Source of the DNA: Sphingomonadales bacterium
GTDB taxonomy: Bacteria > Pseudomonadota > Alphaproteobacteria > Sphingomonadales > Sphingomonadaceae
DNA length: 64,000 nt
Assembly: GCA_025362295.1 (NCBI GenBank)
Contig: JANYGX010000007.1
Span: 106,932 to 170,931, forward strand
Reading direction: 5' to 3'
Shown: positions 1 to 7,698 of the stretch, piece after piece
Position numbering within the stretch: the stretch's first letter is position 1
Layout: every line of letters begins with the position of its first letter
The notes under the pieces: model-generated
Told to the model about the DNA's origin: nothing
What the model saw: only the letters and a program-made list of their open reading frames with translations
The model's database searches: none
Program-made: the position numbers and the translations under genes

Positions 1-451
1 CTGGTCGGCCTTCTGCAAACATAAGGTAAATCTCGGCACTCCAGCGGCCAAAACCTTTCACCGACGATAGCATGACTATCGCCTCTTCATCGCCGAGTTT
101 GGCAAGTTTTTTGAAATTAAGAGCACCGCTTGTTACTGCCTCCGCAAGTGCCCGTGCATAACTCACCTTTTGCCGGGACAGGCCAGCACTGCGTAACAAA
201 TCATCTTCGGCCTGAAGAATGGCAAGCGGATCACCAAGGCTACCAATTGCAAGTTCTAGTTTGGCGGCGATCGAGCGGGCTGCCGCCACCGACACTTGCT
301 GGCCAACCAGCGTGCGGAGCAAGGCCTCATAACCGCGCGGACGGCTGCGCGGTTCAGGTAGGCCAATGCGTTTCAACCAGGCTTTCACGTTGGCATCCTT
401 GCGCGCCACAGCTTTTAAGCTGGCATCAATCTGGTCTCTGGTAAGGCTCAT
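1..451 (-). CDS. DNA-3-methyladenine glycosylase II (AlkA-like), 3' part cut by window edge
   Basis: This is a base-excision glycosylase of the HhH-GPD superfamily that removes alkylated purines. The visible 150 residues start MSLTRDQID and contain the helix-hairpin-helix segment VKGFGRWSAEIYLMF followed by AEGRP. The catalytic Asp expected directly after that lies outside the window, so activity cannot be judged. The gene lies 10 nt downstream of ada on the same strand, so the two form an alkylation-damage operon, as in many proteobacteria where Ada controls alkA. The start is the ATG at 449-451. Confidence 0.88.
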   Translation of the reverse strand, partial: MSLTRDQIDASLKAVARKDANVKAWLKRIGLPEPRSRPRGYEALLRTLVGQQVSVAAARSIAAKLELAIGSLGDPLAILQAEDDLLRSAGLSRQKVSYARALAEAVTSGALNFKKLAKLGDEEAIVMLSSVKGFGRWSAEIYLMFAEGRP

Positions 452-461
452 AAAAACACAA

Positions 462-1514
462 TTAGCGGCGCTGGATTTCAATGGCCAGCAACTTTGTCTT
501 CACGTTTAATCCCCAGCGGTAGCCAGTCAGTGCGCCGGACGCCGCCAGTGCCCGGTGGCAGGGAATAAGAATAGCAACCGGGTTTGCCCCGCAGGCCCGG
601 CCGACGGCGCGTGCTGCACCAGGTTTGCCAATTTGCTTGGCAATAGCGCCATATGTCAGAGTTTCACCATCAGGGATCTTTGTCAGCGCCTTCCACACCC
701 TGGCTTCAAAAGCGGTTGCCTGTATGTCCAGGGGCAGATCGGGTAGCGGCATGTCCCCGTGTAAATAGGCAACAATCGCGGCCACTGACGCCGCCAGATC
801 AGCATCCGGCAAAAGCTTTGCCGCATGAAACCGTGCTTTCAGAATAGTTTCAAGTTCGGCGGCCTCTGCGCCAATCATAATCTGGCAAATACCTTTGTCT
901 GTGGCAGCGACCAGAAGTGCGCCAAGGGCTGTTATGACAATTGTATAACCGATAACGAGACCAGCGCCGCCTTTGGCATAGCGAGCAGGGGTCATGCCCA
1001 AGGTGGTGTGCCCCAGTTCATAAACCCGGCGCGGTCCGCCGAACCCGGCGGCATAAATGGCGTCGGTCACCGATGGCGCGCTGGGCAGTGCACCCCGCAA
1101 CTGCTGAAACCGCTTAGCTTCCGCCAGTTTCGCCGGCGTCAGGCCAGTGGAGGTTTTGAAAATCTGCTCAATTATCCCGGCAGATGCTCCCAGACGTGCT
1201 GCAAGACGTGACAGCGGCATGGCTCCTTCCTGCTCCAGCAGGCGGTAAGCGCGGGTGAGAAGCTCTGGTTCATTCACCGCGGAAGAGCCTTCATCCGGTT
1301 TGCACCGTTTGCAGGCCCGGTAGCCAGCAGCACGCGCGTCGTCAGCAGTGTGATAAAAACAGACGTTTTTTTGTAGAGGCAGGCGCGCCGGGCAGCCATA
1401 TCGACAATAAATATGCGTGGTTTTTATAGCAATAATCAGCCCCGGTTTCGGCGCTGGAGAGCGGTTTGCAAGCGCTTGCCAGGCAGCTTCACAGTCTGCG
1501 ACAGTTTGCAACAC
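462..1514 (-). CDS. ada: Bifunctional Ada: methylphosphotriester/O6-methylguanine-DNA methyltransferase and transcriptional activator
   Basis: Ada repairs alkylated DNA by irreversible methyl transfer to its own cysteines and activates alkylation-repair genes. The 350 residues show the N-terminal zinc/methyl-acceptor domain with C37 and C41 (YCRYGC) plus C68 and C71 (CKRC), an AraC-type helix-turn-helix region at about 80-180, and a C-terminal MGMT domain with the acceptor motif IPCHR at C319. All key cysteines are present. The start is GTG (1512-1514), with the ribosome site AAGGAG 8 nt upstream. It is divergent from the ferredoxin gene and leads the ada-alkA pair. Confidence 0.95.
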   Translation of the reverse strand: MLQTVADCEAAWQALANRSPAPKPGLIIAIKTTHIYCRYGCPARLPLQKNVCFYHTADDARAAGYRACKRCKPDEGSSAVNEPELLTRAYRLLEQEGAMPLSRLAARLGASAGIIEQIFKTSTGLTPAKLAEAKRFQQLRGALPSAPSVTDAIYAAGFGGPRRVYELGHTTLGMTPARYAKGGAGLVIGYTIVITALGALLVAATDKGICQIMIGAEAAELETILKARFHAAKLLPDADLAASVAAIVAYLHGDMPLPDLPLDIQATAFEARVWKALTKIPDGETLTYGAIAKQIGKPGAARAVGRACGANPVAILIPCHRALAASGALTGYRWGLNVKTKLLAIEIQRR

Positions 1515-1623
1515 GTATCACACTCCTTGTTTTGCGTACTTGATTTGTCCTGATGTCACATTAATAACGACCTCAAGATTATACTATCCGATTATTTCTG
1601 ACATCATCCCCCGGAGTTTTCCC

Positions 1624-1941
1624 ATGCCAAAACTGATTGTCACAAACCGTGACGGCAATACCAAAACCATTGAAGCCGAATCAGGCATCACTGTTATGGA
1701 AAACATTCGTGATAACGGCTTCGATGAGCTGCTGGCGCTCTGTGGTGGCTCCTGTTCGTGTGCCACCTGCCATATTTATGTGGATGATGAATGGCTTGGC
1801 AAAATCGGTCCTGTTGATGGCGATGAAGATGAGCTGTTATCCTCGTCGGACCACCGTGAAAGCAACTCACGCTTGTCCTGCCAGATTGAGATGTCCGATG
1901 ATCTGGACGGCATTGCCGTCACCATCGCGCCAGAAGATTGA
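1624..1941 (+). CDS. Adrenodoxin-type 2Fe-2S ferredoxin
   Basis: This is a small electron carrier of 105 residues. The cluster ligands follow the vertebrate/adrenodoxin pattern: C40, C46, C49 and C86, in CGGSCSCATC and LSCQIEM. The acidic stretch VDGDEDELL after the third cysteine is usual for ferredoxins that serve P450-like or Fe-S assembly partners. The ATG at 1624 is preferred over upstream in-frame starts because GGAG sits 7 nt before it and the protein then begins MPKLIVT, as in homologues. The gene stands alone, divergent from ada. No reductase or P450 is nearby, so its partner is unknown. Confidence 0.93.
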   Translation: MPKLIVTNRDGNTKTIEAESGITVMENIRDNGFDELLALCGGSCSCATCHIYVDDEWLGKIGPVDGDEDELLSSSDHRESNSRLSCQIEMSDDLDGIAVTIAPED

Positions 1942-2027
1942 TTAAAATTGTTCAAAAAATCAGCTGAAATTTTCATTTTACCTCATTTTTTCTATTGCAA
2001 AAGTTATTCCGCAGTGCAACATTATAT

Positions 2028-2153
2028 ATGCCTTTAATAAGGCAATCCTCCCCAAGGATAACCTGTGGTCAGTGTTTTCGAGCACTGACCACTTTTTTAT
2101 GTCAGCCGTATTGCTTGATTCTCAATCATTCACTCCCTATCACGCTGTTTTAA
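2028..2153 (+). CDS. Possible pyrB leader peptide ORF (41 aa), reading through the terminator
   Basis: An open frame of 41 codons begins at ATG 2028 ([10 protein letters not shown]...), runs through the whole terminator hairpin and ends with TAA at 2151-2153, whose last base is the A of the pyrB ATG (TAATG). A leader ORF crossing an attenuator and ending at pyrB is the layout of enterobacterial pyrL-pyrBI, where coupled translation disrupts the terminator when UTP is low. Against it: no ribosome site is visible before 2028, and the promoter could place the transcript start at or after the ATG. Existence as a translated ORF is an inference. Confidence 0.35.
   Translation: MPLIRQSSPRITCGQCFRALTTFLCQPYCLILNHSLPITLF
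2030..2098 (+). ncRNA. Three-hairpin structured leader or small RNA ending in an intrinsic terminator
   Basis: Three consecutive stem-loops are visible: GCCTT-TAAT-AAGGC (2030-2043), ATCCT-CCCCA-AGGAT (2045-2059, exposing a C-rich loop in a UCCUCCCC context), and the terminator stem at 2065-2092 followed by T6. A weak promoter-like pair lies just upstream (TTGCAA at 1995, CATTAT at 2020, spacing 19). The unit could be a free small RNA of about 70 nt whose C-rich loop resembles anti-Shine-Dalgarno loops of alphaproteobacterial sRNAs, or the attenuated leader of pyrB. The sequence alone does not decide. Confidence 0.5.
2065..2098 (+). terminator. Strong intrinsic terminator / candidate attenuator before pyrB
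   Basis: A perfect 10-bp stem GTGGTCAGTG / CACTGACCAC (2065-2074 with 2083-2092) can be extended by two pairs to a TTCG loop and is followed by six T (2093-2098). It lies 124 nt after the ferredoxin stop and 54 nt before the preferred pyrB start. Confidence 0.85.
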
Positions 2154-3166
2154 TGACAAATGCTTCCACTTCAGCGCTTCGGCCCCGCAATAGCGGCCCA
2201 GAGGGCGCATCCCTGTTTCCGAACCAGCATCTGTTGATGATTGCTGGCATGAAGCCATGGGAAATCACTTTTTTGCTCGATGAGGCGGAGCAATGGGTGA
2301 ATTTTAACCGGCAAACCCGTAAGCAAACTGACGTGCTTAAAGGCCTTACCCAAATCAATTTGTTTTTTGAGGACAGCACCCGCACCCGCATGAGCTTCGA
2401 AATTGCCGGTCAACGGCTGGGTGCGGATGTGAGCAGTATGGCAGTGGCGCAATCCTCAGTCAAAAAAGGCGAAACACTCATTGATACCGCACAAAATCTG
2501 GCTGCCATGCGACCCGACATTATAGTGGTGCGCCATCAGGAATCCGGCGCGATTCAACTGATTGCGGATGTCGTTTCGGCCTACACGCGCTGTGCCGTGA
2601 TCAACGCGGGCGATGGTCGCCATGAGCACCCGACGCAAGCGCTGCTTGATGCTCTCACCATCCGCCGCCACAAGGGCAGTTTTGAGGGTCTGACAATTGC
2701 CATCTGCGGTGATATTTTACACAGCCGCGTAGCGCGCTCGAATTTTCAGTTGCTGATGGCGCTCGGTGCGCGCGTGCGCGCTGTGGCGCCGCCAACGCTC
2801 ATGCCAACGGATATCGAGCGGCTTGGGGTTGAGCCCTATACGCATATGGATGACGGCCTCAAGGACGCGGATGTTGTGATAATGCTGAGGTTGCAGCAAG
2901 AGCGCATGCACGGTGCTTACGTGCCAAGTACCCGCGAATATTACTATTTTTACGGACTGACCGACGCGCGGCTTAAGCATGCCAAACCCGACGTGCTGGT
3001 GATGCACCCGGGCCCGATGAATCGCGGTGTGGAAATTGCTTCGTCCGTTGCCGATGCCGTCAATGTATCGGCCATCACCGAGCAGGTGGAAATGGGCGTT
3101 GCTGTGCGCATGGCTTGCCTTGATGTATTGACGAGGCAAGCGCGCGGCATAGAGGGCTGGGCATGA
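2153..3166 (+). CDS. pyrB: Aspartate carbamoyltransferase catalytic chain
   Basis: PyrB condenses carbamoyl phosphate and aspartate in the first committed step of pyrimidine synthesis. The phosphate-binding motif STRTR lies at residues 75-79 ([13 protein letters not shown]), with HPTQALLD in the middle and MHPGPMNRG near the end. The 337-residue chain assumes ATG 2153, which shares one base with the stop of the leader ORF. An in-frame ATG at 2099, directly after the terminator T-run, and a GTG at 2072 inside the hairpin are alternatives. No clear ribosome site precedes 2153, which would fit translational coupling. It overlaps the next gene by 4 nt. Confidence 0.96.
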   Translation: MTNASTSALRPRNSGPEGASLFPNQHLLMIAGMKPWEITFLLDEAEQWVNFNRQTRKQTDVLKGLTQINLFFEDSTRTRMSFEIAGQRLGADVSSMAVAQSSVKKGETLIDTAQNLAAMRPDIIVVRHQESGAIQLIADVVSAYTRCAVINAGDGRHEHPTQALLDALTIRRHKGSFEGLTIAICGDILHSRVARSNFQLLMALGARVRAVAPPTLMPTDIERLGVEPYTHMDDGLKDADVVIMLRLQQERMHGAYVPSTREYYYFYGLTDARLKHAKPDVLVMHPGPMNRGVEIASSVADAVNVSAITEQVEMGVAVRMACLDVLTRQARGIEGWA

Positions 3167-4335
3167 GCAGTTTCGCTATTCATAATCTGGATGGTCCAGA
3201 TGTTTATATAACCAACGGCATTATTTCAGCACAAGGTGCCGCCGATGCATCTGAGATTGATGGCAGGGGTTGCATGGCTATGCCCGGCATCATCGATAGC
3301 CGCGTATTTGCCATTGATGCCGCAGCGTTTGCGCGTGGTGGTATCACCAGTGTGTGCCTGATGCCCGACCAGTCACCGGTGCTCGACACGGCACAAGCCA
3401 TAGCCCATGCCACACGGCTAGGCGGTGAAACAGTATCGGTTCACCCACTGAATGCAGCAACAAAAGCCTTGCAAGGCAACGAAATTGCTGAGCTCGGCCT
3501 TGGTCAGCTGGCTGGTGCTGTAGCTGTTTCAACAGGTCGCACCGGCATTGCCTCGACACTGGTCATGCAGCGCCTGCTCAGCTATGCCACGCGTTTCAAT
3601 CTTACGGTGATCAGCCACGCTGAAGATGTCAGCCTGATCGCTGGCGCTGTCGCAACGGAAGGTGAATTTGCAACGCGGCTTGGGTTAAGGGCAGCCCCTG
3701 CTTATGCCGAAGCCATTGCTGTTCAGCGTGATATCATGCTCTGCGAGATGACCGGTGCCAAACTCCACGTAGCGCAAGCGACCACTCGCCGGGGTCTCGA
3801 CATTATTCGCGCTGCCAAAGCACGCGGCGTGTGTGTTACTTGCGGCATTACACCGGCCCACTTTATGCTGAACGAGCTGGCGACAGCACGGTGGCATACG
3901 GGCTGCCGTGTGTCGCCGCCACTCCGTCACGAGGACGACCGGTTGGCTGTGATTGAGGCCATTGTAGACGGCACGATTGACATGATCGCCTCCGGTCACG
4001 ATCCGTGCCCGATTGATGCCAAACGGTTGCCGTTTGCTGAAAGCGCTCCCGGTATGGCAACAGCTGAGTGTCTGCTGCCGCTGGCGCTTACCCTGGTGCA
4101 TGCAGGTCACATCAGTCTCGAACGTCTGCAAGAGCTGCTGTGTCTGGCACCCGCCAAGTTGCTGGGTTTCGTTAACGGCACTCACGCCATTGGCACGGTG
4201 GCTGACCTTGTGCTGGTCGATATCAATGCACCAGTAAAAATTCCTGCAGAGATGCAAAGTGGCTTTGGCACATTACCACTGAGTGGCAAAGTGATGATGA
4301 CCATTAAAAATGGGCACGTTATTTTTAAGCGTTGA
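3163..4335 (+). CDS. pyrX: Dihydroorotase homologue lacking catalytic residues (PyrX / PyrC' type)
   Basis: This 390-residue amidohydrolase-fold protein resembles dihydroorotase, but the metal-binding HxH after the first strand is replaced: where active enzymes have DxHxH it reads DSRVF at residues 45-49. The later catalytic Asp of the TDHAP motif is also gone (SGHDP, G278). Overlap with pyrB (ATGA at 3163) and the known behaviour of pseudo-DHOases paired with ATCase suggest a structural partner that assembles or stabilises the PyrB complex. A working PyrC would then be encoded elsewhere. It ends in an 11-nt convergent overlap with the nitronate monooxygenase gene. Confidence 0.88.
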   Translation: MSSFAIHNLDGPDVYITNGIISAQGAADASEIDGRGCMAMPGIIDSRVFAIDAAAFARGGITSVCLMPDQSPVLDTAQAIAHATRLGGETVSVHPLNAATKALQGNEIAELGLGQLAGAVAVSTGRTGIASTLVMQRLLSYATRFNLTVISHAEDVSLIAGAVATEGEFATRLGLRAAPAYAEAIAVQRDIMLCEMTGAKLHVAQATTRRGLDIIRAAKARGVCVTCGITPAHFMLNELATARWHTGCRVSPPLRHEDDRLAVIEAIVDGTIDMIASGHDPCPIDAKRLPFAESAPGMATAECLLPLALTLVHAGHISLERLQELLCLAPAKLLGFVNGTHAIGTVADLVLVDINAPVKIPAEMQSGFGTLPLSGKVMMTIKNGHVIFKR

Positions 4336-5284
4336 GCCGTGCCTTTGCTGCTGCATAGCCAGTGATCAGTCGTCCCACATAAGTCTCGACACTCTCAACG
4401 GCCCCGACAGCGCCAATGCCTTGCCCAGACCCCCAGATGTCTTTCCAGGCTTTGGCTTCGGTATTGCCGCCTGAGCCGAAATCCATCTTTCTTACATCGC
4501 CTTCCGGCAGGTTGTCCGGGTCCATACCAGCGGCCACAATCGAGGGCCGCAGATAGTTGCCGTGCACACCAGTAAACAGACTTGAATAGACAATGTCATC
4601 GGCAAAGCCCTCTACAATGGCTTTTTTGTAGGCATCTGATGCGTTGGCTTCGGTTGTTGCAATAAACGCAGAGCCGATATAGCCAAGATCAGCGCCCATG
4701 GCCTCTGCGGCCAGAACAGCCTGGCCTGTGGCAATCGCACCGGATAGCACCAACGGGCCATCAAACCACTGGCGAATTTCCTGAACCAGTGCAAAGGGTG
4801 AAAGCCGACCGGCATGGCCGCCTGCACCAGCGCACACAGCAATCAACCCGTCAGCGCCTTTCTCAATGGCTTTGCGCGCGTGGGTTACGTTGATCACGTC
4901 ATGCAGTGTGTGGCCGCCGTAACTGTGAATGGCATCATTCAATTCAGGTCTGGCACCGAGCGAGGTGATGACGATCGGCGCTTTGTATTTCACGCACATG
5001 TCGATGTCGTGCATCAGCCGGTTGTTGGATTTGTGAACAATCTGGTTGACCGCATAGGGTGCGGCTTTTTTACCCGTTTTTGCCTCCCAGTCGCCGAGCT
5101 CACCAATAATGCGCTTGAACCACTCTTCCACCACCGGTTCAGGCCGCGCATTCAGTGATGGAAAAGAGCCGACAACACCCGCCTTGCACTGGGCAATCAC
5201 CAGATTTGGTGTTGAGATGATGAACAGTGGTGAGCCTATAACGGGCACACTCAAGCGCGCTTTTAAATCATGTAGCCATGTCAT
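4325..5284 (-). CDS. Nitronate monooxygenase family flavoprotein (2-nitropropane dioxygenase-like)
   Basis: This FMN-dependent TIM-barrel enzyme of 319 residues oxidises alkyl nitronates in characterised members. Family marks are the N-terminal PVIGSPLFIIS, the glycine-rich GAGGHAG segment near residue 155 and the phosphate-binding region VLSGAIATG followed by GADLGYIGSAF. The substrate here is unknown. It is the last gene after sufE-regB-regA, 12 nt downstream of regA, and so probably co-transcribed with the redox regulators. Its 3' end overlaps pyrX tail to tail by 11 nt. Confidence 0.9.
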   Translation of the reverse strand: MTWLHDLKARLSVPVIGSPLFIISTPNLVIAQCKAGVVGSFPSLNARPEPVVEEWFKRIIGELGDWEAKTGKKAAPYAVNQIVHKSNNRLMHDIDMCVKYKAPIVITSLGARPELNDAIHSYGGHTLHDVINVTHARKAIEKGADGLIAVCAGAGGHAGRLSPFALVQEIRQWFDGPLVLSGAIATGQAVLAAEAMGADLGYIGSAFIATTEANASDAYKKAIVEGFADDIVYSSLFTGVHGNYLRPSIVAAGMDPDNLPEGDVRKMDFGSGGNTEAKAWKDIWGSGQGIGAVGAVESVETYVGRLITGYAAAKARLNA

Positions 5285-5296
5285 GCAGAAATTCCC

Positions 5297-5848
5297 CTAT
5301 TTTGGTGAGCGTTTAGCCAGAATGCGCTGTAATGTGCGACGATGCATTTTCAATCGCCGCGCGGTTTCTGACACATTGCGATCACACAGCTCATACACAC
5401 GTTGAATATGCTCCCAGCGCACCCGATCGGCTGACATGGGCTCCAGTGGCGGTTCTGGCCGCTGGCCTGCAGGGGCAATAAGCGCTGCCACAATATCATC
5501 TGGGTCAGCGGGTTTGGAGAAATAATCAACAGCGCCGGTTTTGATGGCCGCAACAGCCGTTGCAAAATTACCGTAGCCGGTCAACACCAGAATACGCATA
5601 TCAGGCCGCAAGCTGCGCAGGTCATCGACCAGATCGAGCCCGTTACCATCACCCAGTCGCATGTCAACTATGGCAAAGGCAGGTTTGACTTCGGCGGCAA
5701 CCCTGCGTCCTTCAGCAAGATTAGCGGCTGCCGAGACCACAAAGCCACGCCGTTCCAGTGTCAAAGCCAGACGCTGGCGAAAGGCCTGATCGTCATCGAC
5801 AAGCAAAAGTTTCGGATCAGCCAATTGTAACGGTTCAGTCGCGGTCAT
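5297..5848 (-). CDS. regA: RegA/PrrA/ActR-type redox response regulator
   Basis: RegA is the DNA-binding partner of the RegB kinase and controls respiration, carbon and nitrogen metabolism in response to quinone and oxygen state. The 183 residues comprise a receiver domain (LLLVDDD, phospho-acceptor D62 in IVDMRLGDGNG, and K in FSKPAD) and the strongly conserved Fis-like helix-turn-helix NVSETARRLKMHRRTLQRIL. Its ATG overlaps the regB stop by 4 nt, so the two are translationally coupled. Confidence 0.95.
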   Translation of the reverse strand: MTATEPLQLADPKLLLVDDDQAFRQRLALTLERRGFVVSAAANLAEGRRVAAEVKPAFAIVDMRLGDGNGLDLVDDLRSLRPDMRILVLTGYGNFATAVAAIKTGAVDYFSKPADPDDIVAALIAPAGQRPEPPLEPMSADRVRWEHIQRVYELCDRNVSETARRLKMHRRTLQRILAKRSPK

Positions 5849-7167
5849 ACGCTCTCCTTTTCCGGTACTATATAGGGTCTGGGCCAGAGAATATCCACCA
5901 CTGCACCGGACTGGCGACCAACAGAGCGATTATTAAAGTGTACGGTCGCACCTATGCGCTCCAAAAGAGTGCTGGCAATAAAAATACCAAGTCCCATGCC
6001 CTGGGGTTTGCTGCCAAGTGGTGCAGCATAAGGCTCCCCCAATCTCGGCAGCAGATCAGCCGGAAAACCCGTGCCATCATCAACAATACGCAGCTGCAGT
6101 GTGTCCGCATTCTGCTCTATGCTGATATTAATTTTCAACGACGCATGCCGCACGGCATTGGCAATAAAATTATCGAGCGCATGAAGCAGTTCCGGAGTGC
6201 GTTCAACGGTGACGCCAAGCGCGTTGTCGGCAATGTCAAGCTCCAACGTTTTTGTACCACTCTCGTAAGGCCGCATGACTTCGTGCAGTATTGCTTCAAT
6301 GTCGGCACTGGCAAAATGCTCATCGATATGGGTTTGTTTTGAGATGCCAGCGAGAATTTCCCGGCACCGGTTGACCTGCTCATCCAGCAAACGCACATCA
6401 TCGCCGTAATGCGGGTCACGCCCAAGTGCTTTTAAAAGATCTTTGACAACCAATGTGATGGTGCCAAGCGGCGAACCAAGCTCATGCGCTGCGGCTGCCG
6501 CCAGTGAGCCGACAGCCGACATTTGTTGGGCCCGGGCAAGTGCTGCCTGTGTCGCGACCAGCGCTTGCCGCCGCCGCCGCGCTTCAGCGGAAACCCGCCA
6601 TGCATAGGCCGATAAAAATCCCATGCCAATAATGAGCGCCACCCATTCACCAAATTCGTACAGCCTTGGCAGCAAGGGCGTTACCGGCCCGGCCCAAGGG
6701 AGCGGATACGCCCACAGGCCCAGAGCACTAAGAGCGAGAACAGCCATGCCAAACAGACCAAGCGTGCTGCGCAGGGATAGCAGCGTTGCTGATATCGTCA
6801 CTGGCACCAACACGAGTACAGCAAATGGGTTGGCAAGGCCGCCTGTGAGAAACAGCAAGGCCGAAAGTTGCAGCAAATCAAACGCCAGTTGCGCCGCCGA
6901 CTCTCGCCCGGACAAAAAGCGGTTAGCAGGATAAATCATGCCCAAAGCGATGTTGAGCAGCACAGACGCACCAATGACCAGCAAAGCTGGCAGCGATTGT
7001 AGCGGATAGCCAAAAAATCGTGCAATTACCGCCAAAGCAACCATCTGGCCAAAAATGGCAATCCAGCGCAGCATCACCAGAGTGCCCGAGCGCACGCCGG
7101 GCTGCGTCATGGCAATATCCCCAACCGGGCTGTCGGATGATGTCTGGAACAGAGCCAAGCGCATCAT
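5845..7167 (-). CDS. regB: RegB/PrrB/ActS-type redox-sensing histidine kinase
   Basis: This membrane kinase of 440 residues senses the ubiquinone pool and phosphorylates RegA. About six hydrophobic segments fill residues 30-190. The quinone-binding heptapeptide GGLANPF is at 109-115, the phospho-accepting H228 is in AAAHELGSPLGTI, and the redox-active cysteine C268 sits in NRCREIL, all as in the family. The ATPase part ends with GMGLGIFI. It overlaps sufE upstream (4 nt) and regA downstream (4 nt). Confidence 0.95.
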   Translation of the reverse strand: MMRLALFQTSSDSPVGDIAMTQPGVRSGTLVMLRWIAIFGQMVALAVIARFFGYPLQSLPALLVIGASVLLNIALGMIYPANRFLSGRESAAQLAFDLLQLSALLFLTGGLANPFAVLVLVPVTISATLLSLRSTLGLFGMAVLALSALGLWAYPLPWAGPVTPLLPRLYEFGEWVALIIGMGFLSAYAWRVSAEARRRRQALVATQAALARAQQMSAVGSLAAAAAHELGSPLGTITLVVKDLLKALGRDPHYGDDVRLLDEQVNRCREILAGISKQTHIDEHFASADIEAILHEVMRPYESGTKTLELDIADNALGVTVERTPELLHALDNFIANAVRHASLKINISIEQNADTLQLRIVDDGTGFPADLLPRLGEPYAAPLGSKPQGMGLGIFIASTLLERIGATVHFNNRSVGRQSGAVVDILWPRPYIVPEKESV

Positions 7168-7592
7168 AGTGCGCCCTGCTGGGCCTGACGTGCCAGCGCA
7201 CGCACGCGCTCTGCCATTGCAGCAAAACCGTTGGTGCGTGTGGGCGACAGGTGGCTGGCAAGGCCAAGCGAGGCCAGTTCGGCGCGTGGGTCAAGGGCCA
7301 GAATGTCATCAGGTGTCCGGTTTTGAATCAGGCTGAGCAGAAGTGCTACCAATCCTTTAACAATATGCGCATCACTGTCACCGGTAAAATGCAAACCGCC
7401 ATGCTCATGTGGCTGGGCATAAACCCAAACCTGTGACGAGCAACCCGGCACTTTGGTCGCAGCGGTTTTCAGGGCCGGTGACATGGGTTCAAGCGCACGG
7501 CCCAAATCAATAATGGCGCGGTATTTATCTTCCCAGTCGTCGAGCAGCAGCAGCTCATCGCGAAGAGCGGTAAATTGGGTTGGTAAAATCAT
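7164..7592 (-). CDS. sufE: SufE family cysteine desulfurase activator
   Basis: SufE accepts persulfide sulfur from SufS and passes it to the SUF scaffold for Fe-S assembly. The 142 residues carry the sulfur-accepting C51 in KVPGCSSQVW and the conserved LSPTRTNGF segment near the C-terminus. It leads the sufE-regB-regA-nitronate monooxygenase string and overlaps regB by 4 nt, linking Fe-S supply to a redox regulator. The 106 bp upstream (7593-7698) must hold the operon promoter; I see no convincing consensus boxes there. Confidence 0.93.
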   Translation of the reverse strand: MILPTQFTALRDELLLLDDWEDKYRAIIDLGRALEPMSPALKTAATKVPGCSSQVWVYAQPHEHGGLHFTGDSDAHIVKGLVALLLSLIQNRTPDDILALDPRAELASLGLASHLSPTRTNGFAAMAERVRALARQAQQGAL

Positions 7593-7698
7593 GAGCTAAT
7601 GTGCTTTCGCAGATACTGAAGGTCAAGTGGTATTTGCTGTGCTGTCCGGACAAGCGGGTGACGTTTTATGATCGATCTGATGCTGTAGGTTGTGTCAT

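Noticed and set aside
1532..1545. Ada-box-like AAT...GCAA upstream of ada
   Set aside because: The spacing is 7 rather than 6 and it lies only 18-31 nt before the start codon, too close for the known activator position.
1417..1623. N-terminal extension of the ferredoxin frame
   Set aside because: The longer frame runs into the divergent ada gene, has no ferredoxin similarity, and the ATG at 1624 has a good ribosome site.
4325..4335. 11-nt tail-to-tail overlap of pyrX and nitronate monooxygenase as an antisense control device
   Set aside because: Short convergent overlaps are common in compact genomes and nothing else suggests regulation.
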